From Patiria miniata (Eukaryota; Echinodermata; Asteroidea; Valvatida; Asterinidae), in assembly GCF_015706575.1 (NCBI RefSeq), contig NW_024037072.1, positions 4,655,001-4,719,000 of the forward strand: a DNA stretch of 64,000 bases. The letters are read 5' to 3'. Shown one piece after another: positions 1 through 11,400 of this stretch. The first letter of the stretch is position 1. The number at the start of each line of letters is the position of its first letter. A model generated the notes under the pieces. That model saw nothing but the letters and a program-made list of their open reading frames with translations, did no database searches and was not told where the DNA came from. A program made the position numbers and the translations under genes.

Positions 1-202
1 ATGCTTCACACATCCTGAACTTTGCCCTCCTCCATATGGGCGTTTGTATTTAGACATTCATTGAATATGGGCTATGGTTTCCATGAATATAATGGACTTT
101 AACCCCAAAATGTGCACACTGTGTGGTATTAATTCGTTGTTGTGTGACCGTGAAATCTGGTAGTTATTTTTTTTGTGGACTGCATGAAAATTATTGAACC
201 AA

Positions 203-3200
203 ATGCCTGGGAAAAGGAGGAGGAGGTTTACAGCCAAGCGGAAGCCTGCCAAAAAAGTTGCTGCCGCCATGGTAACGTACTACATAACATCTATAAAGCC
301 ATCTCCCTTATATCATGGAGAATCAGCGATGAATGGTTTTGAACTGAGGAACATTGTAGAGGTAAGAGGAAAAAAAGAGGCGATTCACGGCAAAAACAAA
401 TTCAGGGATTTTATAACATTTGGGATTTATGAATGTGACAATATAGAGATGAATAAGGGTGTAAGTTTTTGGTTCAGTGTAGAAATGCAACTCACAAGGC
501 CCAGGTCTAGCTAAAGTGGACTCCCTTTCCTCCCTAGTCGTAATGCAATGAAGACTTTGTCCAACCTGGGCTACTTGGTACTTGGTTGGTTCTTCTCCTA
601 AGGACTTCCACAAGGGAGTATAACTAGGAGGCCAGAAACACCAGGACAAACCCCTTCTCTTAGCGAAGAGTGTTACTGGGTTCTTTTACATGCGTTAGGC
701 CTTATACAACACACGGGACCTCCGGCTTAACGTCCCATCTGAAGGACGAAGCAATATTGGTCAAGTGCCTTGCTTAAGGGCACAAGTGTCCGGGCCCAGG
801 CTCGAACCCACGCCACTGTTGCCTCTGAAACACCAGAATATGAGTCCGGTGCTCTTAACCGCTAGGCCGTGACACTCCACTCAAAAGCATATTGTCAAGG
901 TGAGGTCACATTACAAGCAGCACAGTGCCAAGGTCACATTACAAAGCGGACAGATGACCACTTTTTAAATGAATGAGTTCAAACCTTTAGCATATTTTTG
1001 TGTAAATTAAAGGCAGTTGACACATTAACCCTGACATATCACCAGAATGACAAATATAATTGAATGCCATAATTGTACCTTAAATCCTCTGTTTTTCCAG
1101 TGCTGTCGGACAGTTTTCTGTACAGACACTTCATGCATCTGTTTCCTGTACATGTACTTGTTTAGGGTTTCGTCTTCACACTGACATCTCGGGAACTTTC
1201 TGAGAAGTACATCCACGTCAAGTACTGCTCAGCTTCCGACAAGTACATCCGGGTATCGGATGACAACAAGGAGACAGCAGATTACCGGAGTTGCCTGTAC
1301 AGCAGCATCAACATGTTCCGCGGACAGACGGCCGCCGGGGCCAGGCAATTGGTGGGTAGATGATAATAATAATAATATTAATATTGGAGTCGTAAGCACA
1401 CGTATCTACCAACAATTAAGTACTTAAGGAGCTAATAAATGTCTATTGTTTAAAGACAGGAAAATATGAAGTTCATGAAATATTATATAGTACCTTGGGT
1501 TTACAAGGTGCTGCAGCGCATATTGCAGCCTCTGCCAGAAACACCAGGGCAAAACCCTTTTCTAGCAATAATTGTGTACTGGGTTCTTTTACGTGCATTA
1601 CACAATGCACGGGACCTACGGCTTGATGTCCCATCTGAAGGATTGAGCAATAATGGTAAAGTGTCTTGCTTAAAGACACAAGTGTCAAGACCGGGACTCA
1701 AACCCACTAAACAAAAACACTAGTCCGGTGCTCTTAATGCTCAGCCATGACACCCGACAGGTGACGATGTATGTCATTGGTATATCAATAATGCCGTCAA
1801 GACAGTGAACAGTCTCATCGGCTTTTGATCACAGTTAAATGTTAATGTGGCTGGGTGTAGATGCAGTGACTACAATTTTGTTTATGCCCCGCCAGCTTAG
1901 CCGAAGGGGCATATATATATGCACTGTTTCTGTCTTGTCCGTCAGTCATTTGTCAGTGAGTGTGAGCGATCTGATACACTGTGCCCTCAGGAGACATGCA
2001 CACAATAGGGAACAAAAAATTGTAAACGTCTCCACGGGCAATTTATACATCACAAGGTTTTCCCGAAATAGATATATGGATTTTACTCACAAACTAGAAA
2101 TTTCCAATGTTTGTTGATCAGTCGCAAATGGTAGAAAAGAGATATATGTCCAAATTTCAGCCAAGGAAATTAATTCTGGTTAAAATAAGAGTATTTTGAA
2201 ACTGTACTTTCAAACTTGAAAACTTTAGCACACGAGAACAAAGAAATGTCTCCACAAGGATATAAATTTCAGTATACATGTAGTTAAGTTTGTGGGGGTG
2301 TGTGTGTATGTGCGCACACATTCTTGTTCCGTAATTGTGGGGACTTACATTCGTCTGTGCAAGGTATTTGTGGGGACCGAAAATGCTATGGGGACAGCAG
2401 AAAGTCCCCATAACTCGGTCCTAATTTACCTAACAATAAAAAATTTCCCCATAACGCGGTGTATGCCTACCCATGTTCGCGGTTGCAGGGCATTTGTGCT
2501 TTTTTAACACTATTTTTTTTGTTTTTTACTCAAGTGAGTATAAAGGACATGTCTACTGTACAAGTTAATCACAAGTCATCCAGTTAAGTCAAGTCAAATG
2601 AACTAAGACGAAGGCATTGATTATCCCACATTATCAGGTGTATGTGGGCAGAGACAGAGGTGATGAAGAGGGCAACATAGAGTGGCGCTTTGACTTCCAA
2701 GACACGGGGCTGGTCATTGATCAAGTGACACTCGTCGCTACAGCCAGACTGTATCAGAACGGCCAAGTCAAGTGGAGATGTGGTCCTCAACATCAGATGG
2801 ATGCCTCATTGCCTGTTACTGAAGGCAAGACTTGATGACAACACACCAAATCATTGTAAATCAATTCCAAGTCAATCACAACAGATCACATTAAGTAATC
2901 ACAAGTCAATCACTTGTTGATCACAAAACAGTTGCAATTCGGTAACAAGGCTGGGAATCATGAGTTGGACACAAGGGAAATTGTACAAGTCGATCACAAG
3001 TCAGTTGCATGCCAGTTCACAAGTATCCGGAGGTCATCACAAATTGATCACAAGGCAATCGTTACATGAAGCTGGTAACAAGGCAAACACAAGTTGGACA
3101 AAGGCAAGTGTAAGTGAATCACAAACCAATCACAGTAGTCAGCTTACGTCACAATTAAGGCAAACAAACACTTGTCATTGTTCCTGTTTATTCACAAACT

Positions 3201-4398
3201 CAAAATGCACGTTTGAGTTTTCAAAACATACCGCTTGAGGGTGCTCTAGCATTTTATGACGCCACCTGTAATATTTTTGTAAAGTACAGCCTAGGGAGAA
3301 ATTTACATCGTTAAAAGCAAGTTTATATCTTTTTCAACTTTCAAACTATTAGGCACTTCTGGTTTTGACCAGAAGGAAGTGATAAAATGAAGATCATGTA
3401 TTATCATGTCGATTCTTGTAAAATTCAAGTTTCAGTCTCTCACGGTTGATTTGATATTGAATTTCAAAGATTAAATTTATTATTTTTGAAGTGACATCAC
3501 GTGACCCATGACGACGTCATGATGACGTTATTCAGTGCAAAACGCACATCTTCAGTGGATTGTGCATTCATGTATTGACACTTAAAGTTCATGTATGTTT
3601 TAATTTTGACAATCAGTGCTTGCAACGCTTGAAGAATGAAAAAAAATAAATAGTAAATTCTTACAATAACAATAGATGTTGGGCTCATGCCCAATATCTA
3701 AAAAGGTTAAAGGGGACATAAATGTGCATTCTAAGGGATACATTACGAAAAAATGACATTGCATTGGCCCTTTTAATAACAAAATGAACTTCACATACAC
3801 TCTGTGGAGGGACAATACAGAGCCAGGGTGTTCACATACGTGTACATAATTACGATTCATGTGCCTGTGGTGCAGAGGTACATGTATGACAAATTTTCTT
3901 CTGAATGTACATAAATGTGTAGCTTCTGCACATGAATGTGTGCGCACACCAGCAATGGCGGTCAAGTCTCCTTTATCTCCATCGCTGTGTCGCACTATTG
4001 AGGAGGCACTGAAATTATAAACTCCTGAATGTGGCGAAGTGTTGAAAATGTTGGTTGATGATTCTCTTGGTTAATGGATCCCGTTAGCTCGGTGGTTGAG
4101 TGGTAAGACATGTACCAGAAAGCAGGAGGTCGTGGGTTCGAGTCCCTCCCCAGTGATTTTTTTCACTAGGCAAAACCTAATTTAAAATTGGATTGTCTTG
4201 GTTGTTCCCACAGAACTGGTGGAGTCTGTGCTGAGGGGTAGCAACATCACCGGGCAGAGCGACTTCAATTTAACCGCTTATCTCTCGGGCGGGGCTGGTG
4301 GTTCCCCCTACTTAAATGCCCAGCTGTTTGCTATCGGGCGTGAGGACTACCACAAGTATCCACTAGATATTAAGATCCGACTGAAGGAGAAGGAATAG
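203..4398 (+). CDS. PAW-domain protein, NGLY1-like C-terminal domain, copy 1
   Basis: Four exons are supported: 203-361, 1166-1351, 2638-2824 and 4214-4398 (stop TAG), about 239 residues. The product matches the PAW domain of peptide:N-glycanase (NGLY1), which binds high-mannose glycans. Exon 2 has KYIRVSDDN, like the YVRVSNNN motif. Exon 3 has VYVGRDRGDEEG then IEWRFDF, like the VYLARKEG and ISWKFE motifs. Exon 4 has LDIKIRLK, like the EIIIKFSDL end. Phases agree: 0 after exon 1, 0 after exon 2, 1 after exon 3. The last intron uses a GC donor (GAAG|GCAAGA) with a normal CAG acceptor; no GT donor fits. The start is uncertain: Met203 opens a very basic segment (MPGKRRRRF), and earlier exons could lie left of the window. 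No transglutaminase-type catalytic core or signal peptide is seen. SINEs lie in introns 1 and 2. The PAW assignment is firm; the role (glycan-binding protein without the amidase) is inferred. Confidence 0.8.
610..878 (-). repeat. tRNA-derived SINE in intron 1 of PAW copy 1
   Basis: Read on the minus strand from about 878, it has an A box (CGGCCTAGCGGTTAAGAGC) and a B box (GGGTTCGAGCC). The familiar marine-deuterostome SINE body follows, with a run about an aggregate 'cctt-aagcaaggcac' and 'gatgggacgttaa' and ending near 'cctggtgtttctgg'. The right-hand boundary is fairly clear; the left (3') end is not, and may reach about 500. It is the same family as the copy at 1473-1764. Confidence 0.7.
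1473..1764 (-). repeat. tRNA-derived SINE in intron 2 of PAW copy 1
   Basis: This is a second, more decayed copy of the SINE at 610-878, in the same orientation, with the same body ('gatgggacatcaa' region, 'cctggtgtttctggcaga'). The A and B boxes are degenerate. The rest of intron 2 (1765-2637) holds a short GC-rich foldback near 1888-1912 and TG-rich sequence but no coding signal. Confidence 0.65.
2850..3180. repeat. Degenerate CACAAGTCAAT tandem repeat in intron 3
   Basis: Loosely spaced reiterations of CACAAGTC / AATCACAAGTC run from before exon 3 (about 2530) to about 3180. The same motif recurs at 13612-13680 inside the homologous intron region of PAW copy 2 and at 25018-25105. That suggests an old satellite that spread locally or was copied with the gene. 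Confidence 0.55.
4078..4160 (+). repeat. tRNA-like sequence (SINE head)
   Basis: It has an A-box-like GCTCGGTGGTTGAGTGGT and a good B box (GGGTTCGAGTCCC) about 50 bases apart. The acceptor stem does not pair convincingly and no SINE body follows, so it is read as a tRNA-derived repeat fragment rather than a working tRNA. It lies just before the last exon of PAW copy 1. Confidence 0.45.
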
Positions 4399-6202
4399 CG
4401 TTATGTGAGCTCTTGAGGGCACTCGTGAAGATGGTGATTTTTTTGGTACCCTGGGCAAAGACACCAGGGTCTCAGAAATTGGGAAGAGGGAGAGTAAGAC
4501 CAAAATAGGTATCTTATATACTCAGTAATTTAGTTGATGATATTCAGTATTCCTTGCCTTAACTTCCAAAAATTGTAATGCCATTTGATGTGGTGGCAGT
4601 TATAGTACCCCATTACATTTCCATTGTGTGATTTTCTTCGACTATTTAATGGAAGTATTTTTTTTTAAGATTTCTTTTTAAATCCTTCAAATTCATGCAT
4701 GGCATGATTTTTCTGTTCTTCAGTACATGAGTAAATTGTGCGTGAATACTTGCAGTTAATCTTGCATAAATTAATTGCTAATTTAATCCTGTCAAATTCA
4801 GTGTCTTTTTTTCTGCCTTTCAAAAACCCTAATTGTTTAAAAGGGCAAATTTGATGACACAATTAGGAATGCAGTTGTGCACAAAGTCTATGGGAATTAG
4901 GATAGAAGACCCTTGAAGAAAAGAAGAAAAAGTAAGAAACTAGAGGTCTATGTACGTCTGTTTAAGAGCAGAGCATCGGGCTTTTCCGCATTTACTTTGT
5001 ATGTATGTTTGAACACTATGAGGAATTTATCCCCTCTGCATTTTGTGTGCAATTGCAAGAAAATATTCCAATTCCAATCTTACTGCACAAAAAGATATTC
5101 CCTGCTTGTAGACTGGTTCCAAGTCATTGCATTTTCGGGTGTAGGCCTAACTACTTATTCCATAACTAAACATGGGCCGAGTTTCATTGGTCAAACAGTT
5201 TCTCATTCAAAAATGTGTAAATTGTACTGCAAAAATAGCAATTTAAAAACAAAATCTATTTTTCAGGGTTGAACTTTAAAAATAGGTTGGACATTGTTAA
5301 CTTGATAATTTGAAAAGAAAACGTTTTCTGTTTCATACACTTCATGATACTTTACTTATTACTGAAGGTTTTTTACTTTTGCCAATCATAATTTAAATGT
5401 GTGAAACAGTGGTTTGTCCTCAAGTTAAACAATATAACATTTGCTTGGAATGTTTTAGTTGGATTTGTATTTCTTTGAAACTTGAAAAATAATTGCTTAC
5501 CTTCAGCAATTATTGAAATGAAAATTCAAAGTAAAGTACATAGTTAATAACGTGCCTTAATCTTTGATTAATGTATAACACCCCAAAAAAATTAGAATCA
5601 ACTGTCCGTGCAGTTTGATAAATTGAAAGAGGGTAATTTTTTGTCTGTCACAAAGTGCTTGTATGATTACATGTATATCTGCCTATTTTCAAAATTTCTT
5701 AAGCCATAATCTGAAATATTTAGAGTACTTGTCAAAAACATTATAGTTCTCAAAAATGTACTGTAGACTAAAAGGACACAAATCTTCCAATAAAACGTGG
5801 TTGAAAAAAAAACTTGGCACATCTCCCATCCAACCCTGTTTTGAATGATTTTCATTGCATATTTTCCCAAGCATTTCTTTTTTAGATGAGTTACAATTTA
5901 CATAAACTGCAACGAGCTTACGGGCCTCACATCTTTTATACATGTTGCCATTATGTCACGTTAGTAACACCATATTTGTGAGGCGTTTTGGCAATGAGAC
6001 GGAACTGGGCACAAACCAAAGTGGACAAAAATGCAAGAATCTGAGTGGGTTGATTTATTTCTGATTTTCAAATTTATTGATATTTACAACCTTTGAACTG
6101 CCTATTACACATATTTTAAAGAAATAGTATAAAAATTGTGGAATAAAAGTGTTTTTTTAGGAAAACCAATTGGCATCTTTCATTTGCATGATTACAAAAC
6201 TC
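4399..6202. other. Gene-free AT-rich interval
   Basis: This interval follows the PAW copy 1 stop. Reading all frames I see only short unconvincing frames, no clear polyadenylation signal close to the stop, and no recognisable repeat. It ends at the target duplication of the Polinton-like element. Confidence 0.5.
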
Positions 6203-6624
6203 GAAACTAGTAGTGTGTTGGGTCTTCATCGGACAGACAAAAGAATTTTATGCATAATGCACAAAGACAAAGGACTCATTAGCATATCAATGAAACTAAT
6301 TAGCATATGGATGGATGATGTTAGCATAATAAAAGAGCGCATGGGCGTATGTCAGGTTTACCGGACAAGGGATGGGTCTAAAAAATGTATTGGACAAAGG
6401 GGGCAGCCCACCCGGCTAGATGGAATAGCGGACAGAGGAAAGACCTGAACCGGAATAGCGGACAAAGGGAGACTTGAGCCGGATTATGAATGTCAAACGT
6501 TTGAAATGACCAAGACTATCATTTGTATTCATTCAAAGCAGTGTGCAAACAGTGAATAATAAACACAAAATGCAGGCCACACCAACAGAGCGCCAATTAA
6601 GCCGACTAGCTGGAAATCTTGTGA

Positions 6625-6882
6625 AAAAAATGTTTTTACTCTGGTAAAAATGGAGAGTGCGAGCGACCTTGGGAGAAGTTAATGATGAATCTCGGTCTAT
6701 CAAGAGCCGCTATGTATATACATTTAGAGGAAAACAAATTTTATGAATGGGGGCAATGTTTTAACGCGCTTATAGAGTGGAAACGACGCGAATATAAAAA
6801 TGCCACGATTGAACGATTATTGAATGCCTGTCGATTTTGCGGTATTGATCATAACGCTTACAATTTTTTTTGCTGCAGTTAA
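6625..6882 (+). CDS. Death-domain-like reading frame starting in the left terminal repeat
   Basis: The frame is open from 6625 to the stop at 6880-6882. It reads as a death-fold six-helix domain: RPWEKL, then NLGLSRAA, HLEENKFYEWGQCF, LIEWKRREYKNATIERL and CRFCGID. The W-x-x-L, L-G-L-S, L-x-x-W and A-T-x-x-x-L positions are those of death domains in adaptors and receptors. It crosses the inner edge of the left terminal repeat (6778), so only its first part is present in the right repeat. No obvious start with context is visible; Met6682 is the first Met. It could be a captured host gene piece, used by the element or simply carried. The assignment is from motif reading only. Confidence 0.5.
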   Translation, partial: KKCFYSGKNGECERPWEKLMMNLGLSRAAMYIHLEENKFYEWGQCFNALIEWKRREYKNATIERLLNACRFCGIDHNAYNFFCCS

Positions 6883-7406
6883 CCATTACCCTTCCCCCCT
6901 TCCAAAAAAGAAAGAAAGAAAGAAAGAAACAATTATGATTGTCTAATTGAAGAATTTATCTTTTAGTAAATTATTATCGAGTACGGCGAACATCGTCTAG
7001 AATGAAACACCCCTTAAGATTTGTTTCGAATGACTCATCTCGGTAGTCCATTGTGCAATCCACACGGACAAGTTCGTGTATGTGTACAGACATGCAAGAG
7101 TTTCTTCTGGTCGAGTTTTAAAAAAGTTTGAAAAAATTAATTTATGTATTTATAGTAAACAAACACTCACCGGTGAACAGCGTACTTGCACGGTATAGTC
7201 CGATGATTGTTTTAACCAGGGAGGAATTGTGTTAATAATAGATCAGAGAGCTAATGAATCCATGTGTTCAATACGGAGACCGATGGTCGATCACCCCTCG
7301 ATGACCGCACCGATCATGGAGCAAATAAATAACTCCGTGCTTCTGCACCGATATTTGCCTTGTCATATCGTGTGTGTTATCCAGGTGCAATAACAATTGC
7401 ACAATA

Positions 7407-7597
7407 CAGTCGACTCTTATTTTATTATAAAGAGCACTTTTATAAAGAGGTTCTGCTTATAAAGAGCAAATTTTGAGGTCCCAAATCTCAGGTTCTCTTT
7501 GTGTTTCTTTGTTTCGCTGTCCTTTCATAACAAAGAAGAGGTAATAAAGAGGTAATTTGGCTAGTCCCATCGACCTTGTTATAACGAGAGTCGACTG
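7407..7597. mobile_element. Tc1/mariner- or pogo-type MITE
   Basis: It has terminal inverted repeats beginning CAGTCGACTCT at the left and the inverse AGAGTCGACTG at the right. TA lies on both sides (7405-7406 and 7598-7599). It is 191 bp, non-coding, and nested inside Polinton-like element 1. A similar single end (ATAACGAGACTCGACTG) ends near 13611. Confidence 0.7.
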
Positions 7598-8552
7598 TAT
7601 TCTTCCACATTACCGCCAGAACCATCTATGTACGTATATCTGTGTGCGGTGGTCGTAGAAAATACAAACTTTCAGGGTCGGCTCGGTGTGTACAGTATGT
7701 ACACGTACATCTGTATTAAGGGACTGACTGCATCCTACATGTACACATTGTATATTTACACCGTCCGATCAGATAGCGCTGTTTCCCTAATCCATAAAGA
7801 CGTAATTCTTTCAAGACGTGTTCATTATATCGATTATCTTTCACCGACTGAACCTACCTGCATGTACAGTGGGGGATGGATTATTGAGCGTTCTAAATAT
7901 CGATTGCCAGGAGTTACGCAACAGTAGTGAACGCTGACTCCCTTTATTGGACAATGGGACTTAATTGGCTGCGCACGGGATGTGCGGGAGCTTCAAAAAT
8001 CTGTACGTGAAAGAAGTCAATGAAGTTGACTGACTAAACATGATTTCAAGCCTTAATACCCCTTTACCGTTGTCTGTACAGGAATGCACCGAACCCTAGT
8101 GTACCACCGTGCCGGACTTGTTTACAAAATCAAGGATATATATATAACTAGGTCTTTTTGTGTTAAAGCAATAGTACGTACTTCTATTTTATATTGAAGA
8201 TTTAGAGTGTCATAAGGCAACTAACTTTTTTACCCCAACAAAGTCCCAAAGTTGGACACGGTGCGTGATAAAGCCATACATGAAGCATTAAAGACCGTAA
8301 ACATTTCGGGGATTATTGACAGGGCGCCCAAACACTTATTATATGACTGCTTGACAGTAGGGCTTTCCCGATTGTTTAACTGTAAGACAACACCAACAAA
8401 GAAAAATACAACTGCAGAAAGTGTATACATGATAACATCATTGCTTTATTGACGTCATTTCTCAATGAAACACTCGTGTTTTGTTAATTTGTTTTTAAAT
8501 GTATTCTTTGCAATTAAATCATCAGTGATCTTAATGTAACGTTGACTAGTCT

Positions 8553-9293
8553 TTAATCGTCACTGTCTTCCTCGTTAACGTCATCTTCATCTAATTGATG
8601 GAACAGGCCGTCAAATTTGGCCTGGTGTTTAGATATGACCCGGCTGACAGCCGTGGGCAGTAGAATACCGGAATGATTGACTCTGTCTTCGATCTCGTCC
8701 ACAATTTCTTGATGAGTATCATTATCTTTCAGATGTATGTAACTTGACAAAAAATCTTTGTATTTGTTGAAAAAGATTCGCTTGACTGCCCACAGGGTCT
8801 TTCTGTTGGCCTTTTCCGTGGCCTGATCTTCACTCATGCCCTCGTTGATGTACTTTTCATGTTTTTCACTCCACATCTCATCAATCGCTTCTTTTGCCTC
8901 TCCCAACCAGTCTAAATAGGCTGCATTGTCTTCCAAATCAGAACTAGACTCATCTTCATCAGATGATTCGTCATCTTCCACCTCCGTGACGGATTCGGAA
9001 TCATTTTCCTCAAGATCTTCGTCTTCATCATACGTAGATTCAGTTTCATAGTTTTCCATTTCCGGATCTTCAAATCTACTGCTTTTAAATTCAGGTTCAG
9101 AATTATCCACCTCAACTTCGTCTATGTCGGATTCATCTTCAGCATGTGCATTTTCGGTATGTCTCAAGAGGTTATATCTCCGTCCAAAGCGTTTGTCACA
9201 CTGGTGACAAGCATAGGGTTTGACTGCAGAAATAGTATTCATGTTGAAGCTTTGAAGATTAATCTCCGAATGGTAAGGAACGGATGAAATCAT
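8553..9293 (-). CDS. C2H2 zinc-finger protein with acidic middle, cargo of element 1
   Basis: This is a 246-residue uninterrupted frame reading away from the tandem repeat and the right terminal repeat. Residues 27-50 form one C2H2 finger (YACHQCDKRF, then LLRHTENAH; C29, C32, H45, H50). Residues 52-122 are almost continuous Asp/Glu/Ser. Residues 125-235 look alpha-helical with alternating charge (WLGEAKEAIDEMW, ANRKTLWAVKRIFF). The tail is acidic (DEDDVNEEDSDD). The finger suggests nucleic-acid binding. The helical part matches no family I recognise, so the function is unknown. It is the only long intact frame in the element and uses a codon mix unlike random AT-rich sequence. It may be a gene of the parental element or a captured one. 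Confidence 0.65.
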   Translation of the reverse strand: MISSVPYHSEINLQSFNMNTISAVKPYACHQCDKRFGRRYNLLRHTENAHAEDESDIDEVEVDNSEPEFKSSRFEDPEMENYETESTYDEDEDLEENDSESVTEVEDDESSDEDESSSDLEDNAAYLDWLGEAKEAIDEMWSEKHEKYINEGMSEDQATEKANRKTLWAVKRIFFNKYKDFLSSYIHLKDNDTHQEIVDEIEDRVNHSGILLPTAVSRVISKHQAKFDGLFHQLDEDDVNEEDSDD

Positions 9294-9301
9294 TTAATAT
9301 A

Positions 9302-9722
9302 TATCTACTTATTTGGTTACTCATTTCGTTACTCATTTACTCATTTCGTTACTCATTTACTCAGTTCGTTACTCATTTACTCATTTCGTTACTCATTCAC
9401 TCATTTGCTACTCATTTGGTTACTCATTTCGTCACTTATTTGGTTACTCATTTGCTACTCATTCACTCATTTGCTACTTATTTGGTTACTCATTCACTCA
9501 TTTGCTACTCATTTCGTTACACATTTACTCAGTTCGTTACTCATTCACTCATTTGCTACTCATTTCGTTACTCATTTCGTTACTCATTTACTCATTTCGT
9601 TACTCATTTGGTTACTCATTTCGTTACTCATTTACTCATTTCGTTACTCATTTACTCATTTCGTTACTCATTCACTCATTTCGTTACTCATCATTACTCA
9701 TTATTTAATCAAATGAGTAAAT
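9302..9722. repeat. TTACTCATTTCG-type tandem repeat
   Basis: About 420 bases consist of the variants TTACTCATTTCG, TTACTCATTTGG, TTACTCATT and CACTCATTTGC in irregular order. The block abuts the inner end of the right terminal repeat of element 1. Because the unit avoids stops, it is open in three frames on the + strand; these frames are artefacts. Confidence 0.85.
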
Positions 9723-10300
9723 GAGTAACTCTATAAGCGCGTTAAAACATTGCCCCCATTCACAAAATTTGTTTTCCTCTAAATGTCTATACATAGCGGC
9801 TCTTGATAGACCGAGATTCATCATTAACTTCTCGCAAGGTCGCTCGCACTCTCCATTTTTACCAGAGTAAAAACATTTTTTCACAAGATTTCCAGCTAGT
9901 CGGCTTAATTGGCACTGTTGGTGTGGCCTGCATTTTGTTTTTATTATTCACTGTTTGCACACTGCTTTGAATGAATACAAATGATAGTCTTGGTCATTTC
10001 AAACGTTTGACATTCATAATCCGGCTCAAGTCTCCCTTTGTCCGCTATTCCGGTTCAGGTCTTTCCTCTGTCCGCTATTCCATCTAGCCGGGTGGGCTGC
10101 CCCCTTTGTCCAATACATTTTTTAGACCCATCCCTTGTCCGGTAAACCTGACATACGCCCATGCGCTCTTTTATTATGCTAACATCATCCATCCATATGC
10201 TAATTAGTTTCATTGATATGCTAATGAGTCCTTTGTCTTTGTGCATTATGCATAAAATTCTTTTGTCTGTCCGATGAAGACCCAACACACTACTGAAACT

Positions 10301-11390
10301 TTCGATGCCTTTTACTCAGTATTTTACTTTTTTGACATGTCGATAGGTGCACACTTTTAACAGCCATAACTTGTCAACTGAGTATCCCATTGAAGTGCAA
10401 CAAACAGTATTGTAAGGAGAATTGAATTCTCTTTCCTACTACCTGCAAACCTGAATTTCAACCTCTGCCCAGTTGTGTCTCATTTCAACCATGGAGGACA
10501 TGGATGAATAAGAACACATTCTTATTCCTCCATGTTTCAACAGAACACCTCTCACATTTGTCTCATAATTAATTTGTGAGAGCTACAGGGGCAGATTTCA
10601 TAGGGGAGGGGTAGCAAGCAATAGCTGTGTTTTTCTGCGCGGGTTTCCCGGGTTTTTTTTGCTGGGGTTAACACAACACCCCCCCCCTCCAATCCGTCTG
10701 TAGATCCGCCACTGAGCTGATGTGTAACCTCCACGGAACCTTTCCCGTATCAGAAGGCGTTTTACATAGGTGCAAATTTAACATTTAACCCCGAAATTAT
10801 GAAGTGTTTAATTGCCATACGATCGAGAAGCAGTCACCTGGCGCCCTTTAGGGGATGTTTGGAGGTGTCACACTCGCCTCCTTCCTCCCCTTTCGTCAAT
10901 TTAGTTTTACCTTTAGGCAAAATCGTGTGACTGTCGTGTGCATATTACAGGTACCGCCTTCCAGAATGTATTCATGTATTCAAGGGTGACATTTCGAAGT
11001 CGTTTAGTCCTTTGGCAAATTCATTTTGTGACAATCCTTGTGGCACTACCGTTTGAACAAATCTATTAATTGGCCTTAAATTAACATTGCTCTAGATAAA
11101 ACTAAAAAAAAATCATGTTTAGCTTCCTGTCTTTTAAAAAAAAAAGAAGAAGGAGGCCCTTCCCCCCCCCCCCCCAAAAAAAAACGACCGGCCGGGCTAT
11201 TTTTCAAGATGGCCACTAGCTTTTTTTTTAAATTGCCGCCACTTGGACTCAGGAGAAAGAGGCCAAAATGATGTCACTGTTTAAAATTTATCATTTTTTC
11301 GATTTTTTTTTTTTTAATGAGGCGGCCTCCATAAGGAAGCGGGCGGGGACGCTAAAAATGGTGTTTTTTTTATTTGGCCTAAGGGATCCG
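10301..11390. other. Gene-free interval with C-run repeat fragment
   Basis: No coding signal is seen. A fragment at about 10585-10722 ends in the CGGATCTACAGACGG-like motif, read on the minus strand, that bounds the G/C-run elements elsewhere in this window. Homopolymer runs at 11105-11320 could hide assembly error. Confidence 0.4.
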
Positions 11391-11391
11391 G

Positions 11392-11400
11392 TATATAAAA
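11392..11400 (+). promoter_or_regulatory. Candidate TATA box upstream of PAW copy 2
   Basis: A canonical TATATAAAA lies in GC-richer context about 350 bases before the first recognised exon of PAW copy 2, on the same strand. A start site would be expected near 11425-11430. No transcript evidence is available, and TATA-like strings are common in AT-rich DNA. Confidence 0.3.

Larger units (their letters stand above)
6209..10294. mobile_element. Polinton-like non-autonomous element 1 (4.1 kb), flanked by GAAACT
   Basis: The left end starts AGTAGTGTGTTGGG and the right end is its inverse. Both sides carry the 6-bp duplication GAAACT (6203-6208 and 10295-10300). The terminal inverted repeats are about 570 bp (6209-6778 and 9728-10294) and look about 98% identical by eye, so the insertion is fairly young. 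Six-base duplications, an AG start and repeats of several hundred bases are typical of Polintons/Mavericks. The interior is far too short for a full Polinton and no polymerase, integrase or capsid gene is seen, so it is a fossil or deletion derivative. It carries a zinc-finger gene on the minus strand, a death-domain-like frame, a TA-flanked MITE and a tandem repeat. A short frame near 8237-8452 (+) may be another remnant. Confidence 0.75.

Noticed and set aside
4078-4160. Possible functional tRNA gene
   Set aside because: The A and B boxes are present but the acceptor and T stems do not pair well; treated as SINE-like.
9284-9724. Three overlapping plus-strand frames of Thr/His/Leu/Ile/Tyr repeats
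   Set aside because: They are products of the TTACTCATTTCG tandem repeat.
10055-10288. Minus-strand frame nearly identical to one at 6212-6448
   Set aside because: It is the same stretch of terminal inverted repeat seen twice; no domain, and absent as an intact frame in the related element 2.
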